This document shows positions 1 to 9,397 of a DNA stretch of 64,000 nucleotides, piece by piece. The position numbers were made by a program, and so were the translations under genes. Position 1 is the first letter of the stretch, and every line of letters begins with the position of its first letter. The stretch covers positions 124,001-188,000 of the forward strand of contig NZ_LIQF01000005.1 of NCBI RefSeq assembly GCF_001418205.1, given 5' to 3'. Under the pieces are notes generated by a model. The model saw only the letters and a program-made list of their open reading frames with translations, ran no database searches and was not told the origin of the DNA. Source of the DNA: Marinomonas fungiae (GTDB lineage Bacteria > Pseudomonadota > Gammaproteobacteria > Pseudomonadales > Marinomonadaceae).

Positions 1-1
1 G

Positions 2-817
2 GTCCTAACCACTGGTTTTGATGCCCCTCATGTGGATGTCATCGCCCTACTTCGCCCAACCGAATCTATCAGTCTATTTCAACAAATGGTCGGTCGCGGT
101 TTAAGACTCTCCCCAGATAAGCAGGACTGCTTGATTCTGGACTACACCAACAGTGGCTATGATATCTTTCAACCAGAGATAGGCACAAAGAGGCCCAATC
201 CAAATTGCCAGTTAGTACAAATCGAATGCCCACAGTGTGAACATCAAAACTTGTTCTGGGGGATCAAATCCGCCGATGGCTCGATCCGAGAGCACTATGG
301 CCGTCGCTGCCAAGGACTTGTGGAGACACTAGATGGCGAATACCAATGCGACTATCGCTTTGTATTTAAGCGTTGCCCACATTGCAACGAAGAAAATGAC
401 ATCGCTGCCCGACACTGCCAGCAATGCCATGAGCGCCTGATCGACCCTGATGACATTTTGAAAAAAGCTCTCAATTTAAAGGGGCACAAGGTCATCCGCT
501 GCCAAGCTATCTCCATTACTGTTACGGGTAATAAAGTGCAGGTTACTTATCATGATGAAGACGGCGATGAGCTAAAACAGCGCTTCAACTTTGATTTCAA
601 AAAAGATCGGCAACGTTTTAATGAAGAATTTTCTCGACGCCTTGGTGGCGGCAGCACGCCTGTTGAGTTTGATAAAGCAGAGCAAGTGACAGCCTTTGCC
701 GCGCATTTCCCGCATCCAGATTTTGTGATCGCAGAGCAAGACAAGCAAAACTGGCAAGTCACCCAGCTACTCTTTGATTATCAAGGCCCTTACCGCAAAG
801 CTAACGAGCTTATCTGA
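2..817 (+). CDS. radD: ATP-dependent DNA helicase RadD (YejH), C-terminal part
   Basis: The gene is cut by the window start; the open frame runs in from base 2, so the GTG at 32 is not its true start. About 271 residues remain. They carry helicase motif VI (QMVGRGLRL) after TTGFDAPHVDV, then a cysteine-rich region with pairs such as CPQC, CPHC and CQQC that suggests zinc binding. From memory this matches the C-terminal half of E. coli RadD, a superfamily 2 helicase that acts in DNA repair with RecA. E. coli radD (yejH) lies near yejK, and an NdpA gene also lies a few kb away here. It converges with the TetR gene, 10 bp apart. Confidence 0.9.
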   Translation, partial: VLTTGFDAPHVDVIALLRPTESISLFQQMVGRGLRLSPDKQDCLILDYTNSGYDIFQPEIGTKRPNPNCQLVQIECPQCEHQNLFWGIKSADGSIREHYGRRCQGLVETLDGEYQCDYRFVFKRCPHCNEENDIAARHCQQCHERLIDPDDILKKALNLKGHKVIRCQAISITVTGNKVQVTYHDEDGDELKQRFNFDFKKDRQRFNEEFSRRLGGGSTPVEFDKAEQVTAFAAHFPHPDFVIAEQDKQNWQVTQLLFDYQGPYRKANELI

Positions 818-827
818 AGCATTCACC

Positions 828-1418
828 TCAAGCCCTAGCTGCATTTTCAAACGACACTTTAAAAGGTAGGTTGAGCGTTTCCAGCCTTTGCAGCACAGCA
901 GACGACGTGAAAGATTTCGCAGGAAGACACTCCATGAACACCAACCAATAGTTAGCCGTCATGTTTTCAGAAAAAATTAATGCCGTCTTAGCATCGACAC
1001 CCACAGCCTCAAAACGCTTAGCAATTCCCTGTTTAATGGAAGCCATCTGCTGAGAGTGAAATCCCCCATTCAGTACACTATCCACCAGAATCACACGAGT
1101 AAATTCATCGTACTGTTCATAAAATGGAAATAAGGTTGTAACGATTTGAGAGAGGTATTCAGTGGGAGAGGTTGTAGGAGGATGAAGGCCGACACTAGCA
1201 CTCAACGTTTCGTCTAGGGCATCAAAATAGATTTCTTTGACGAGATCTAGCTTATCTTGAAAATGAACAAAGAAGGTACCAACCGCCACCCCAGCTAGGC
1301 GACTAATTTCTCGCGTCGTTGTTACTTCAACACCCTGCTCAAAAAACGCCTGCTTAGCAACCTGTTTGATTTTAGCGCGTGTATTTGCTTTTTGCTGGAC
1401 TCTACGACTCACACCCAT
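828..1418 (-). CDS. TetR family transcriptional regulator
   Basis: 196 residues, the usual length for a TetR one-component regulator. The N-terminus has the TetR helix-turn-helix with the pattern TTREISRLAGVAVGTFFVHF at about residues 34-53, followed by a helical ligand domain with no recognisable specificity. The start follows a strong ribosome site (AAGGAG five bases upstream). It is a single gene convergent with radD; the next gene upstream encodes a DUF1499 protein on the same strand, 64 bp away. Regulated target and ligand are unknown. Confidence 0.85.
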   Translation of the reverse strand: MGVSRRVQQKANTRAKIKQVAKQAFFEQGVEVTTTREISRLAGVAVGTFFVHFQDKLDLVKEIYFDALDETLSASVGLHPPTTSPTEYLSQIVTTLFPFYEQYDEFTRVILVDSVLNGGFHSQQMASIKQGIAKRFEAVGVDAKTALIFSENMTANYWLVFMECLPAKSFTSSAVLQRLETLNLPFKVSFENAARA

Positions 1419-1482
1419 TCACTCCTTGACTTCATCATCGATGAGTCTATCGAAAAGAGCGTCTAGGGTGAACAAAAAAACA

Positions 1483-2241
1483 TCAATTACGTAACACTAA
1501 ACCATCGGGTATAGGTTGCAACCGCTTCCTGAGCTCACCTAAGAATCCCTGAATGCGCTCTGCATTATTACCATGATCAGACTCACCTGAGCGCGAGCTG
1601 GAACGCATATCGACAACTACTTTATCGCGCTGCTGTGTAATACGGATAACAATGTCGTTACGTAGACCAAAAATTGGCGTTCGAGCAGTTGCTTCAATCA
1701 CACCCGCACTTGGGTACTGCGCTACCACATCCCAGCCACGCTGATTCACCAAAGCAGCCGCTTCGATGTAGGTTTCTTTAAAGGAATTGGTAACTTCTAA
1801 GGGCTTCACTTTCGGATAGTATTTCTTTTGCACTGGCACCCATGCAAAATCATAAGTTAGGTCATGCTCAGAGGCTTTGCGCAAAAAGGCCACATTGATG
1901 AAAACAGGAGGGTTATTGAGATCGGTCGAGATGTCATATAAATCTGGCAAACGAGACTTTTGCATAAAAAGCGCCAGCCACATGACGCTATAGATAAATG
2001 AGACGACACAAACAAGCCAAAAGAAGCGACGACCACCCGCACTACACTCTTTGCGGCACACATAGAGAGCCACCAGAGTTAAAATGGTCAATGCCAAGGC
2101 AGAAAAAACAGTTTTGCGCAACATATCAAAGGCGGCGATCGGCTCAATAAAACCAACACGAACACCGGCTATAGCAATAAACGCCACACACCCAATTAGC
2201 ATCATCAAAATGTACAGCACGGGCGAAATGTAACGACTCAT
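1483..2241 (-). CDS. DUF1499 membrane protein
   Basis: 252 residues. Three hydrophobic segments (about residues 8-30, 43-61 and 73-92) form an N-terminal membrane part. The rest is a soluble DUF1499-type domain with the pattern VEATARTPIFGLRNDIVIRI and a following DMRSSSR, typical of that family. DUF1499 proteins have no established function. It is probably an inner membrane protein with its C-terminal domain exposed on one face. It is divergent from the DTW-domain gene with a 211-bp gap. Confidence 0.75.
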   Translation of the reverse strand: MSRYISPVLYILMMLIGCVAFIAIAGVRVGFIEPIAAFDMLRKTVFSALALTILTLVALYVCRKECSAGGRRFFWLVCVVSFIYSVMWLALFMQKSRLPDLYDISTDLNNPPVFINVAFLRKASEHDLTYDFAWVPVQKKYYPKVKPLEVTNSFKETYIEAAALVNQRGWDVVAQYPSAGVIEATARTPIFGLRNDIVIRITQQRDKVVVDMRSSSRSGESDHGNNAERIQGFLGELRKRLQPIPDGLVLRN

Positions 2242-2452
2242 AGTTCACTCATTAAAAACATCACATCGCTTACCTTAGCGTGAGCGGGTACAGCTTGATA
2301 GTGCGTTACAAAGCCTTCTACAGTGATTCCACCAAATTTGCATATTTTGCGTAAAGCAGGCTGATTTTTAATAGAAAAATACATAAAAAATCGTCAGAAT
2401 CCCTAGTCAACCACACTATAAACCTGTTATCAGTATCACTACATATAAAGCC

Positions 2453-3163
2453 ATGATTACATTGAAACACCCGCCTCACTGCGTTGATCACCTCAGAGAA
2501 TTTGCAAAAGAAGGTAGCCGCAGAGAGTTTATCGCCCGTGGTGCCAACGCAGAACGTTGCCCATCCTGCTTGATGGCCACTTTTGCTTGTTTCTGTGATC
2601 AACGAAAAACCATGCAGAGCCCACTTCATTTCACTCTGCTCTATCACTGTACAGAGATACACAAGCCGACTAATAGTGGTCGCCTTATCGCCGACCTATT
2701 TCCACAGCAAACCGACGCTTATCTGTGGTCACGCACTGCTCCCAACGACCTGCTTTTAGAGCGTTTAAAGTCATTTTCTGGCAATAACATCATCCTTTTC
2801 CCCAGCACCGAAAAACGTGAGAACGCTGGCACACACCTGCACGACCTTCCACCCTTAGATTTAGATACACCGTTGAATGTGATCGTTTTGGATGCCACTT
2901 GGCGTTTGGCTAGCAAGATGCTGCATCAAAGTCGCTGGCTTGATGACTTCTCTACCTTCGCCATTAACGAAGAGGCTATCCGCTCTTTTAAGGTAAGGCA
3001 TGCTAAACACGATAATCAATTTGCCACCGCTGAAGTGGTCGCCATGCTGCTAGCCCAAGCCAATGCTATACAACAAAGCCAAGCGTTAGCGCACTATTAT
3101 CACGTATTCAACAATCACAGCATGTGGAGTCGACACAGGCAAAAGACGCTTACCCCAGCCTAG
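2453..3163 (+). CDS. DTW-domain tRNA-uridine aminocarboxypropyltransferase-like protein
   Basis: 236 residues. A cysteine cluster (CPSCLMATFACFC, about residues 37-49) probably binds metal. The body has the DTW family signature as DATW (VIVLDATWRLASKML) and the early motif KPTNSGRLIADLF. The family includes TapT (YfiP), which adds the acp group from S-adenosylmethionine to a tRNA uridine, and related proteins. Family membership is clear; the exact substrate is inferred. The gene is monocistronic, divergent from the DUF1499 gene. The true start could be slightly downstream because no strong ribosome site was seen. Confidence 0.8.
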   Translation: MITLKHPPHCVDHLREFAKEGSRREFIARGANAERCPSCLMATFACFCDQRKTMQSPLHFTLLYHCTEIHKPTNSGRLIADLFPQQTDAYLWSRTAPNDLLLERLKSFSGNNIILFPSTEKRENAGTHLHDLPPLDLDTPLNVIVLDATWRLASKMLHQSRWLDDFSTFAINEEAIRSFKVRHAKHDNQFATAEVVAMLLAQANAIQQSQALAHYYHVFNNHSMWSRHRQKTLTPA

Positions 3164-3278
3164 TCGCGGCAAAGATTCCAAAGAAACAATAAAACTGCAA
3201 AAGCTTTAGAATCACCTAAACTAAGGGAACATCTGCATCAGGTCAGATTGTAGTCCTCAGTTTGTTAGGTGAAGCACT

Positions 3279-3554
3279 ATGTTAAAAGCATTTATCTCTT
3301 TTCACATTCAGCTGGCACTATCAGTACTCATGCCAAGCTGGTATCAACGAGACTTTTTCGACGACCAAAAACCCTCGAAGCATGCCCATTACAGACGCTT
3401 TAGCAAACACTATCGAGCCAAGCGGCGCCTAGTTCGTACCCTCTGGACCGGCACAGGGTTCTTGATACTGGCATTTCCAAGCCCACCTATCTTGGTGGGT
3501 GGCGTACTATTCAGTACATGCCTCTCTTTCGCCATTTTAGATGAAAGCGAATAA
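3279..3554 (+). CDS. Small unknown protein with hydrophobic C-terminus
   Basis: 91 residues. A short hydrophobic stretch lies at the N-terminus, a basic middle (HYRRFSKHYRAKRRLVR) follows, and the C-terminal third is hydrophobic with one probable membrane helix (about residues 56-85). An AGGTGA ribosome site lies seven bases before the ATG, which supports a real gene. I do not recognise the family. It ends 10 bp before the convergent DUF2947-like gene. Confidence 0.55.
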   Translation: MLKAFISFHIQLALSVLMPSWYQRDFFDDQKPSKHAHYRRFSKHYRAKRRLVRTLWTGTGFLILAFPSPPILVGGVLFSTCLSFAILDESE

Positions 3555-3564
3555 GGACTCTATT

Positions 3565-4038
3565 TTAGGGTCTTAGCAATAAAGCCACTTGGCCATTTTC
3601 GCAAAACTGCAAGGCTTGCTTCTTCTTACGTCCCACCAGTACGGCATCACTGTCTAGAAACAGAAAGGCCTTCCAGCTACGCGCAAAGCCCCCCCATGTG
3701 GTTTCAATAACAAAGTCTGCATGGCAACAGAAATACACCTTGGTGTCGTCCCCCCAATTCGCACAATGAGTCAAAACACCTTCAGGCAGCTTAAGCTCAT
3801 CCGACTCCCATACTGACTCCCAGTCATCTTCCCCTGTCTTACCGGTTTTTACCCACATATCTTTACTGAACAAATCGGGATATAGAAAAGCATCCGAAAT
3901 GTAATCACGCCAGATGTTCGCACCGGCGGATTCGGTCATTAATAAAATAGCGGCACGATCTTCCTGCGTTACAAAGGGCTCTTCTCGACGAAAGACCCAC
4001 TCTTTACCACTATCCGCTAATGATCGATATTGAGACAT
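3565..4038 (-). CDS. DUF2947-like protein
   Basis: 157 residues from the ATG at 4038, chosen because AGAGG precedes it; the open frame extends further upstream without support. The N-terminal pattern (MSQYRSLADSGKEWVFRREE) and the later KDMW segment resemble DUF2947 proteins as I remember them. No signal peptide or membrane segment is visible, so it is probably cytoplasmic. Function unknown. It is convergent with the small membrane protein gene and upstream of a divergent small gene at 4171. Confidence 0.6.
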   Translation of the reverse strand: MSQYRSLADSGKEWVFRREEPFVTQEDRAAILLMTESAGANIWRDYISDAFLYPDLFSKDMWVKTGKTGEDDWESVWESDELKLPEGVLTHCANWGDDTKVYFCCHADFVIETTWGGFARSWKAFLFLDSDAVLVGRKKKQALQFCENGQVALLLRP

Positions 4039-4170
4039 ACAACCTCTATTGTTGAAAAAAAGTAACCTAATTCGTGAAAAAGCATCGTTTGAAGAATAAA
4101 ACTCAAACAACTAACCTACAAATGTAGTAATAAAACTACATTTTCAAAAAATCACTCATGGAGACTGACT

Positions 4171-4446
4171 ATGTACACTTCCGAAGATGTTAACACAGCC
4201 GCACTATACAACCTGCACTACACAGGCGCTGCAAAGAAAACGAAAGACTCTCAAGAGCAATACGAAGCCTTGCTAAACAATTGGGGCTTTGCAACTAAAA
4301 ACGCTTCCGAGATTGCCCTAAGTAAGAAAATTTCAACTTTTGCCAAAAAAGTACTTAGCGCACTCAAATCCAGTTATAACATGATGACTGCATCACCATT
4401 ATTAGCCAAACAACAGAGCGCTAACGCCCACATTTCCAGCCACTAA
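4171..4446 (+). CDS. Small unknown cytoplasmic protein
   Basis: 91 residues, polar and lysine-rich, with no membrane segment and no recognised domain. A GGAG ribosome site lies eight bases before the ATG, which makes it a likely real gene. A T-rich and C-rich stretch follows but no convincing terminator hairpin was found. It stands alone between a divergent DUF2947-like gene and the HAD phosphatase. Confidence 0.5.
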   Translation: MYTSEDVNTAALYNLHYTGAAKKTKDSQEQYEALLNNWGFATKNASEIALSKKISTFAKKVLSALKSSYNMMTASPLLAKQQSANAHISSH

Positions 4447-4573
4447 GGTTGAGCCAACTCACAATTTGCAATAACTCAGTAATTGGGAAGAAAAAAAATA
4501 ACATCCCTCCCTTTCTCTTATCGCTCTCGCTACAATCATTTCGCACCAACACATCCACCTTAAAGGAGTTGTC

Positions 4574-5221
4574 ATGCGCTTTAGCTACCAAGCTATTTTA
4601 TTCGATTGTGACGGCGTAATAGTAGACACCGAAACACTTTCTTCTAATATTCTACAACGTATGCTTGCCGAGCAGGGACTTCACCTTGACGAGCACACCT
4701 TGCATACACAATTTGCCGGACACACTAACCAAGAAAATTTAGCCCTTGCCGAGTCAATGCTCGGAAAAGCATTACCCGCAAACTTTGCCAGTCAATTCCG
4801 AGATGAGTTTCAACGCAGCATCAAGACTTCACTGCAACCTATTCCAGGTGTCACTGAGCTGCTAAGCGCCATTCAATGCCCTATCGCGATGGCAACTAAT
4901 GCTCAACGCGAAGAACTTGAACTTAAACTTGAACTGATTCAGCTGTCGGATGTGTTTCACACCCGCTTTGCTGTGGACGATGTAAAGCAAGGGAAACCCG
5001 CTCCCGATCTCTATTTAAAAGCCGCCTCAGCACTTGGTGTGGCACCGCAAGACTGCATTGTTATAGAAGATTCCTTAGCGGGGATCAGGGCAGGTGTTGC
5101 CGCTGGAGCAACCGTATTGGCTTACAGCGCGGTTTTCACCGCACAAGCACAACTTGATGCAGGAGCAACTCTGACATTTAACAGTATGCCAGAGTTAATG
5201 ACATTACTTGGACTCAAGTGA
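4574..5221 (+). CDS. HAD superfamily phosphatase (Gph/YieH type)
   Basis: 215 residues. HAD motif I (FDCDGVIVDTE, about residues 9-19) contains the nucleophilic aspartate; motif II lies around PIAMATNAQ, motif III at KQGKPAPDLY, and motif IV at VIEDSLAGIRAG. A helical cap domain lies between motifs I and II, typical of beta-phosphoglucomutase and phosphoglycolate-phosphatase relatives. It probably removes phosphate from a small metabolite; the substrate cannot be read. A strong AAAGGAG site precedes the ATG. Its last 18 bases overlap the convergent ndpA gene. Confidence 0.85.
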   Translation: MRFSYQAILFDCDGVIVDTETLSSNILQRMLAEQGLHLDEHTLHTQFAGHTNQENLALAESMLGKALPANFASQFRDEFQRSIKTSLQPIPGVTELLSAIQCPIAMATNAQREELELKLELIQLSDVFHTRFAVDDVKQGKPAPDLYLKAASALGVAPQDCIVIEDSLAGIRAGVAAGATVLAYSAVFTAQAQLDAGATLTFNSMPELMTLLGLK

Positions 5222-6235
5222 CATAAGCTGCTTAAGCAAGCTACGCGGCAGGTCTTTGATCGTCAGTTCACCTGTATCGGCATTGAACTGAATGCTCTCA
5301 CCCAATAAATCCGTATCAAAACTCAGCGTTAGGGATCGGTTTGATCCTGACGCTCGCGTTAGCTTTTTAAGTGCTGCTTTTTCGACAAAAATTTCTTTTT
5401 CTACTTGAAAGGCATCGGACTCAGCCAGCTCAAGAAACTTACTTGCCTGCTCCGGTGAAAATCGCGTTTCAATTTGACGAGCAATTTCTGACAACTCTAA
5501 TGGCTCTCGCTCTTCCGCTTTTTCAAGGCATTGCTCAGCCACAGCACGCTTAAAGTCGTTGGCAGCTTTAGATGGTAGGGACTGAGACTGACAAAAAGCC
5601 GATGCTGCTTCGACCAACTTGCGAGTTTCTTTGGCTGCCACTTTCGGCTCATCACAACCAATAAACTGTGTGAAATATTCACTTTCCCATTTGGGCGCCT
5701 TGCCAAATCGAAACGCTATATAACGGGTGTCATCACGGTCATGGTAAGCCGACAAGTTAACGCGCAAAGCCATGTGCAACTTATCTGTTTCCAATTGATG
5801 AACTTGAGCAAAGCTTAAATCTTCGCCTAACGTAATTCCGGCTTTGCGTTTAAGGAGCACAATAAATAAAAAGTGCGAGCCACCTAATTCATAATGGTTA
5901 AACCACAACAAGCCACCTTCCGCCTCATTAACAGGCTCAAGATAACGCACGTATTCAGCCGCACAAGCTTTAGTAAACGCAGCAAAGTCATCAAACGCCT
6001 CACCATTGAAGTGCTTGTGCAGTAAAGCAGGCAACTTACTACCGTCATCGCTCCCTTCTGGATTAGAAAATTGTCCTGTATTCATACCAGAACGATTAAA
6101 AAGGTGTGTCACCTTGGCAGCCAATTGTTCGGCTTCAGCGTCAATCGGATTTTCATTGGGACGCGCTACTAAGAGCGCTTTGGACTCCCCTTCCGCTTTT
6201 TGAACTTCATGGACAATTAAATTGACAATAGACAC
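5204..6235 (-). CDS. ndpA: Nucleoid-associated protein NdpA (YejK family)
   Basis: 343 residues from a GTG start at 6235. That start is chosen because AAGAGG lies six bases upstream and because the resulting N-terminus (VSIVNLIVHEVQK) fits how YejK proteins begin; the open frame extends 13 codons further. The family (37-kDa nucleoid-associated protein) binds the nucleoid. The C-terminal part ending in GELTIKDLPRSLLKQLM matches the family's end. It converges with the HAD gene and diverges from a small gene at 6312. Confidence 0.85.
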   Translation of the reverse strand: MSIVNLIVHEVQKAEGESKALLVARPNENPIDAEAEQLAAKVTHLFNRSGMNTGQFSNPEGSDDGSKLPALLHKHFNGEAFDDFAAFTKACAAEYVRYLEPVNEAEGGLLWFNHYELGGSHFLFIVLLKRKAGITLGEDLSFAQVHQLETDKLHMALRVNLSAYHDRDDTRYIAFRFGKAPKWESEYFTQFIGCDEPKVAAKETRKLVEAASAFCQSQSLPSKAANDFKRAVAEQCLEKAEEREPLELSEIARQIETRFSPEQASKFLELAESDAFQVEKEIFVEKAALKKLTRASGSNRSLTLSFDTDLLGESIQFNADTGELTIKDLPRSLLKQLMSLESK

Positions 6236-6311
6236 TAGCGACCTCTTACTATTAGTATGATTGGTTTGTGACACTTCTTATGCCGTAATGGACACAGCTA
6301 TAATCATCGAT

Positions 6312-6638
6312 ATGACAAAACCAACGAAGACAAAGGCACAAACTCGAAAGGAAATTGAGTCTCAAATCGAAAGCTTCATTCGCCAGCAAGGTGAAATACA
6401 GCAAGTCGAAATGGGTGCTTCCGGTTTACAAGATGGCAAGTATAACACGAGCCACATGGGGTTTATCGAGCCTAAAAAAGAACGTACGCCGCTTAATCAT
6501 GTGGTTGCCGCTATACAGCAACGAAAGTCTGAGAAATCCCCCGCCACAGCGTTACCCGCAAACAAACCAAGAAAACCGAAAAAGAAAGTTATCTACGACG
6601 ATTTTGGTGATCCTATTCGCTACGTTTGGGAAGATTAA
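6312..6638 (+). CDS. Small basic unknown protein, possibly SutA-like
   Basis: About 108 residues from the ATG at 6312; ATG 6288 is an alternative and neither has a good ribosome site. The protein is lysine-rich and contains IESFIRQQGEIQQVEMGASG near the N-terminus. This resembles the pattern (helix, then gly-rich turn, then I/V-x-x-V) in SutA-type RNA polymerase-binding proteins, but the likeness is weak. It is divergent from ndpA and may share its promoter region. An extended frame that overlaps this gene and fuses to the glyoxalase is not real. Confidence 0.55.
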   Translation: MTKPTKTKAQTRKEIESQIESFIRQQGEIQQVEMGASGLQDGKYNTSHMGFIEPKKERTPLNHVVAAIQQRKSEKSPATALPANKPRKPKKKVIYDDFGDPIRYVWED

Positions 6639-6726
6639 GGAAAGTCCCTGTAAGCTTTTCTCGACTTTTGCTCCGGCTCCTAAGTTCCACTACCATAAGG
6701 AAAAATCACTTACAGGAGAAAGCAAA

Positions 6727-7149
6727 ATGTCCATCAAATATCTTCACGCTATGATCCGCACGACAGACCCAGAAGCTAGCCATGAATTCTACACCGATGG
6801 CCTCGGTCTGGTACAAACACGCCGTTATGACAGCGAGCAGGGCCAATTTTCTTTGATTTACTACGCTACAGAACCTGGCGCACCCGAAGTGGAACTTACC
6901 CATAACTGGGATGATCGCACCTACTCTGGCGGAGATCAGTTCGGTCATTTAGCTTTTGAAGTCGAAAACATCTACGACGTTTGTCAAAATTTGCAGAATA
7001 TGGGCATCACCATACTGCGCCCACCGCGCGATGGTCACATGGCATTTATTAAAGATCCTAATGGCATTTCCATTGAGCTACTACAAAAGGATGGCTCATT
7101 AGAACCTCAAGAACCTTGGGCATCTATGGCTAATACCGGCTCTTGGTAA
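6727..7149 (+). CDS. gloA: Lactoylglutathione lyase (glyoxalase I), short form
   Basis: 140 residues, typical of bacterial GloA. Glyoxalase I converts the methylglyoxal-glutathione hemithioacetal to S-lactoylglutathione in the cytoplasm. The four expected metal ligands can be seen: His in YLHAMIRTTD, Glu in VELTHNW, His in FGHLAFEV and Glu in ISIELLQ. The ATG follows CAGGAG. It is one of two glyoxalase I genes in the window; the other (23630-24154) is the longer type. Transcription is probably from a promoter in the 88-bp gap after the small basic gene. Confidence 0.9.
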   Translation: MSIKYLHAMIRTTDPEASHEFYTDGLGLVQTRRYDSEQGQFSLIYYATEPGAPEVELTHNWDDRTYSGGDQFGHLAFEVENIYDVCQNLQNMGITILRPPRDGHMAFIKDPNGISIELLQKDGSLEPQEPWASMANTGSW

Positions 7150-7282
7150 CATTTGTTAACAAAACTTTAAGTTTGGTAACAAAGATTTGAAGTTTATTGG
7201 CCTCTGCTAAATTGATTTACATAAAGACAAGGATGTTTCTGCCACTATATTTGTATAGCCAACGGAAATACGGAATAGCACA

Positions 7283-7942
7283 ATGATTCTAAAATCAATT
7301 GCCCGAAATAGCATGATCTTGCTTGGTGTTGCTGTGACACCTTTTAGCTTCGCCAATCAACCCCTGTATGACGCACAGCCATTGATGCCTAATATTGCAG
7401 ATGAAGACAAAGATGGTGTCATTAATATTCGAGATTTTTGCCCCCAAACAGCTCAGGGAGCGAAAGTGGATAATGATGGCTGCCCTAGCAAGTCAACACA
7501 TTTGCAGTCTATTAATCTTGAAGTTCTGTTTGATACTGGCAAGTTTGACGTTAAACCCATTTACTATTCAGAAATTCAGAAACTGGCTGACTTCATGAAT
7601 GCCAACCCAAATACGACTGTTGTTATTGAAGGCCATACGGATAACGTTGGTGATGATGAATCAAACATCGAGCTTTCAAGAAACCGTGCAAATGCTATCG
7701 CGGTAGTCGTGATTCGACAGTTTGGAATTGATCGTAATCGCATACGCGGTATTGGTTACGGCGAGTCCCGCCCTATAGCAACCAATGACACGCCAATAGG
7801 CCGAGAGAAAAATCGACGCGTGGTGGCAGAAGTCTATAGCGAGCAAACCATGCAAACCAAGCGCTGGAATATTTACAGTGTTGATAACATGGGCATGGAG
7901 CCAGAGCTTGCACCAAACAGTGCATTCAACGGAAGCTACTAA
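7283..7942 (+). CDS. OmpA family outer membrane protein with calcium-binding type repeat
   Basis: 219 residues. A signal peptide (about 1-24, ending SFA) is followed by a thrombospondin type 3-like acidic segment (DEDKDGVINIRDFCPQT...DNDGCP). Then comes an OmpA peptidoglycan-binding domain (VLFDTGKFDVKP, VIEGHTDNVGDDESNIELSRNRA, GYGESRPIATN). It likely sits at the outer membrane or in the periplasm and holds peptidoglycan. No beta-barrel is present. It is a single gene that ends at a strong terminator shared with the convergent uraA. Confidence 0.85.
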   Translation: MILKSIARNSMILLGVAVTPFSFANQPLYDAQPLMPNIADEDKDGVINIRDFCPQTAQGAKVDNDGCPSKSTHLQSINLEVLFDTGKFDVKPIYYSEIQKLADFMNANPNTTVVIEGHTDNVGDDESNIELSRNRANAIAVVVIRQFGIDRNRIRGIGYGESRPIATNDTPIGREKNRRVVAEVYSEQTMQTKRWNIYSVDNMGMEPELAPNSAFNGSY

Positions 7943-7984
7943 AGCCTTAAACGTACCCACTACACCTCTATCTCTATAAAGCCA

Positions 7985-8021
7985 AAAAGGGTGAGCACTG
8001 AGTGCCCACCCTTTTCTTTTT
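7985..8021. terminator. Bidirectional terminator between ompA-like gene and uraA
   Basis: A GC-rich hairpin (GGGTG-GCAC with loop TGA) is flanked by an A-run on one side and a T-run on the other, so it can stop transcription from both convergent genes. Confidence 0.85.
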
Positions 8022-8042
8022 CACATAAAAGCCAGTTTATAG

Positions 8043-9359
8043 CTATTTGCTTTCGCCATGGTGAACCATGTCTTCCACCACTTCTTGTTCTTCGTGTAGA
8101 TCATTAGTTTGATCAGCGTGCGGCAGAATCAAGTTTAGGAAGATCGCCACTAGACCACATAAACTCACGCCTTGTAGATGCCAGCCAGAAGAGCCAAGTG
8201 TCATACCACCAATACCAAACACCAAGGTCACCGCTACAATCACTAGGTTACGCTGAACACCTAAGTCAACACGTGACTTAATCAGGATATTCATACCCAC
8301 ACCAGCAATCGAACCGAACAGCAGGATCATGATGCCGCCCATTACCGGACTTGGAATGGTTTGTAGCATGGTGCCAAATTTTCCGATAAAGGCTAAGGCA
8401 ATAGCAAATACTGCTGCCCACGTCATCACCACAGGGTTGAAAGCTTTGGTCAGCATGACCGCACCAGTTACTTCAGAGTAAGTCGTGTTTGGTGGGCCGC
8501 CGAACAAAGACGCTGCTGACGTCGCTAAACCATCACCTAGCAAGGTGCGATGTAGACCAGGCTTTTGCACGTAGTCTTTACCCGTAATCGAGCCAATCGC
8601 TAGTACGTCACCCACATGCTCAATCGCTGGCGCAATCGCAACCGGTAACATAAACAAAATCGCTGCTAGATGAAACTCAGGCATGATAAACGCAGGCACA
8701 CTCAACCAACCTGCTTGTTGTACGTTAGTGAAATCGACAATGCCCATAAATAAGGACACGACATAGCCAACCACCACACCCGCGATAATTGGCACAAGTC
8801 GGAAGACACCTTTCGCATAAGTAGCAACCAGCAAGGTGGTCAGCAATGCTGGCATAGACACTAAGATGGCATCTGCATAAGGGAACAACTGCACAGAGCC
8901 ATCACCCGCTTTACCTAATGCCATGTTTACGGCAACGGGCGCCAAACCCAGACCAATTACCATAATGATCGGCCCCGTTACAACGGGTGGCAATAGACGA
9001 TGCAGGAAGCCAGGGCCACGAATTGCCACTAGAATGGATAGCAAAACGTACACTAGACCCGCACAAAACAAAGCTCCCATGGTCGCGGCTTGTCCCCAAG
9101 TTTCCACCGCAAAAATGATCGGGGCAATGAAGGCAAACGACGAGCCCAAGAAGACTGGCATACTACGTTTCGTACACAGTTGGAAAATTAACGTCCCTAA
9201 ACCTGCGGTGAACAATGCCACACTTGGATTTAGACCCGTAATCAAAGGAACTAAGACCAAAGCCCCAAATGCTACGAATAGCATTTGCGCCCCAGCTAAA
9301 GCCAGACGCCAGCCCGCAAGCATGTTGTCCTGTTGAGTAGTAGAAGTTGGTGTTGTCAT
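8043..9359 (-). CDS. uraA: Uracil permease UraA (NCS2 family)
   Basis: 438 residues with about 12-14 hydrophobic segments, typical of nucleobase:proton symporters. Family motifs are visible: MLFVAFGALVLVPLITG near the N-terminus, IAPAIEHVGDVLAIGSITG with the conserved glutamate, and GLATSAASLFGGPPNTTYSE. It imports uracil across the inner membrane. It lies 38 bp after upp on the same strand and forms a upp-uraA salvage operon. Confidence 0.93.
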   Translation of the reverse strand: MTTPTSTTQQDNMLAGWRLALAGAQMLFVAFGALVLVPLITGLNPSVALFTAGLGTLIFQLCTKRSMPVFLGSSFAFIAPIIFAVETWGQAATMGALFCAGLVYVLLSILVAIRGPGFLHRLLPPVVTGPIIMVIGLGLAPVAVNMALGKAGDGSVQLFPYADAILVSMPALLTTLLVATYAKGVFRLVPIIAGVVVGYVVSLFMGIVDFTNVQQAGWLSVPAFIMPEFHLAAILFMLPVAIAPAIEHVGDVLAIGSITGKDYVQKPGLHRTLLGDGLATSAASLFGGPPNTTYSEVTGAVMLTKAFNPVVMTWAAVFAIALAFIGKFGTMLQTIPSPVMGGIMILLFGSIAGVGMNILIKSRVDLGVQRNLVIVAVTLVFGIGGMTLGSSGWHLQGVSLCGLVAIFLNLILPHADQTNDLHEEQEVVEDMVHHGESK

Positions 9360-9397
9360 GTGAAGGGAACCAAGACTAATGATTGAATACTAAATTA

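Noticed and set aside
6355..7149. A 264-residue protein ending in glyoxalase
   Set aside because: Its first part is the wrong frame of the small basic gene (6312-6638). The glyoxalase has its own ATG at 6727 with a good ribosome site.
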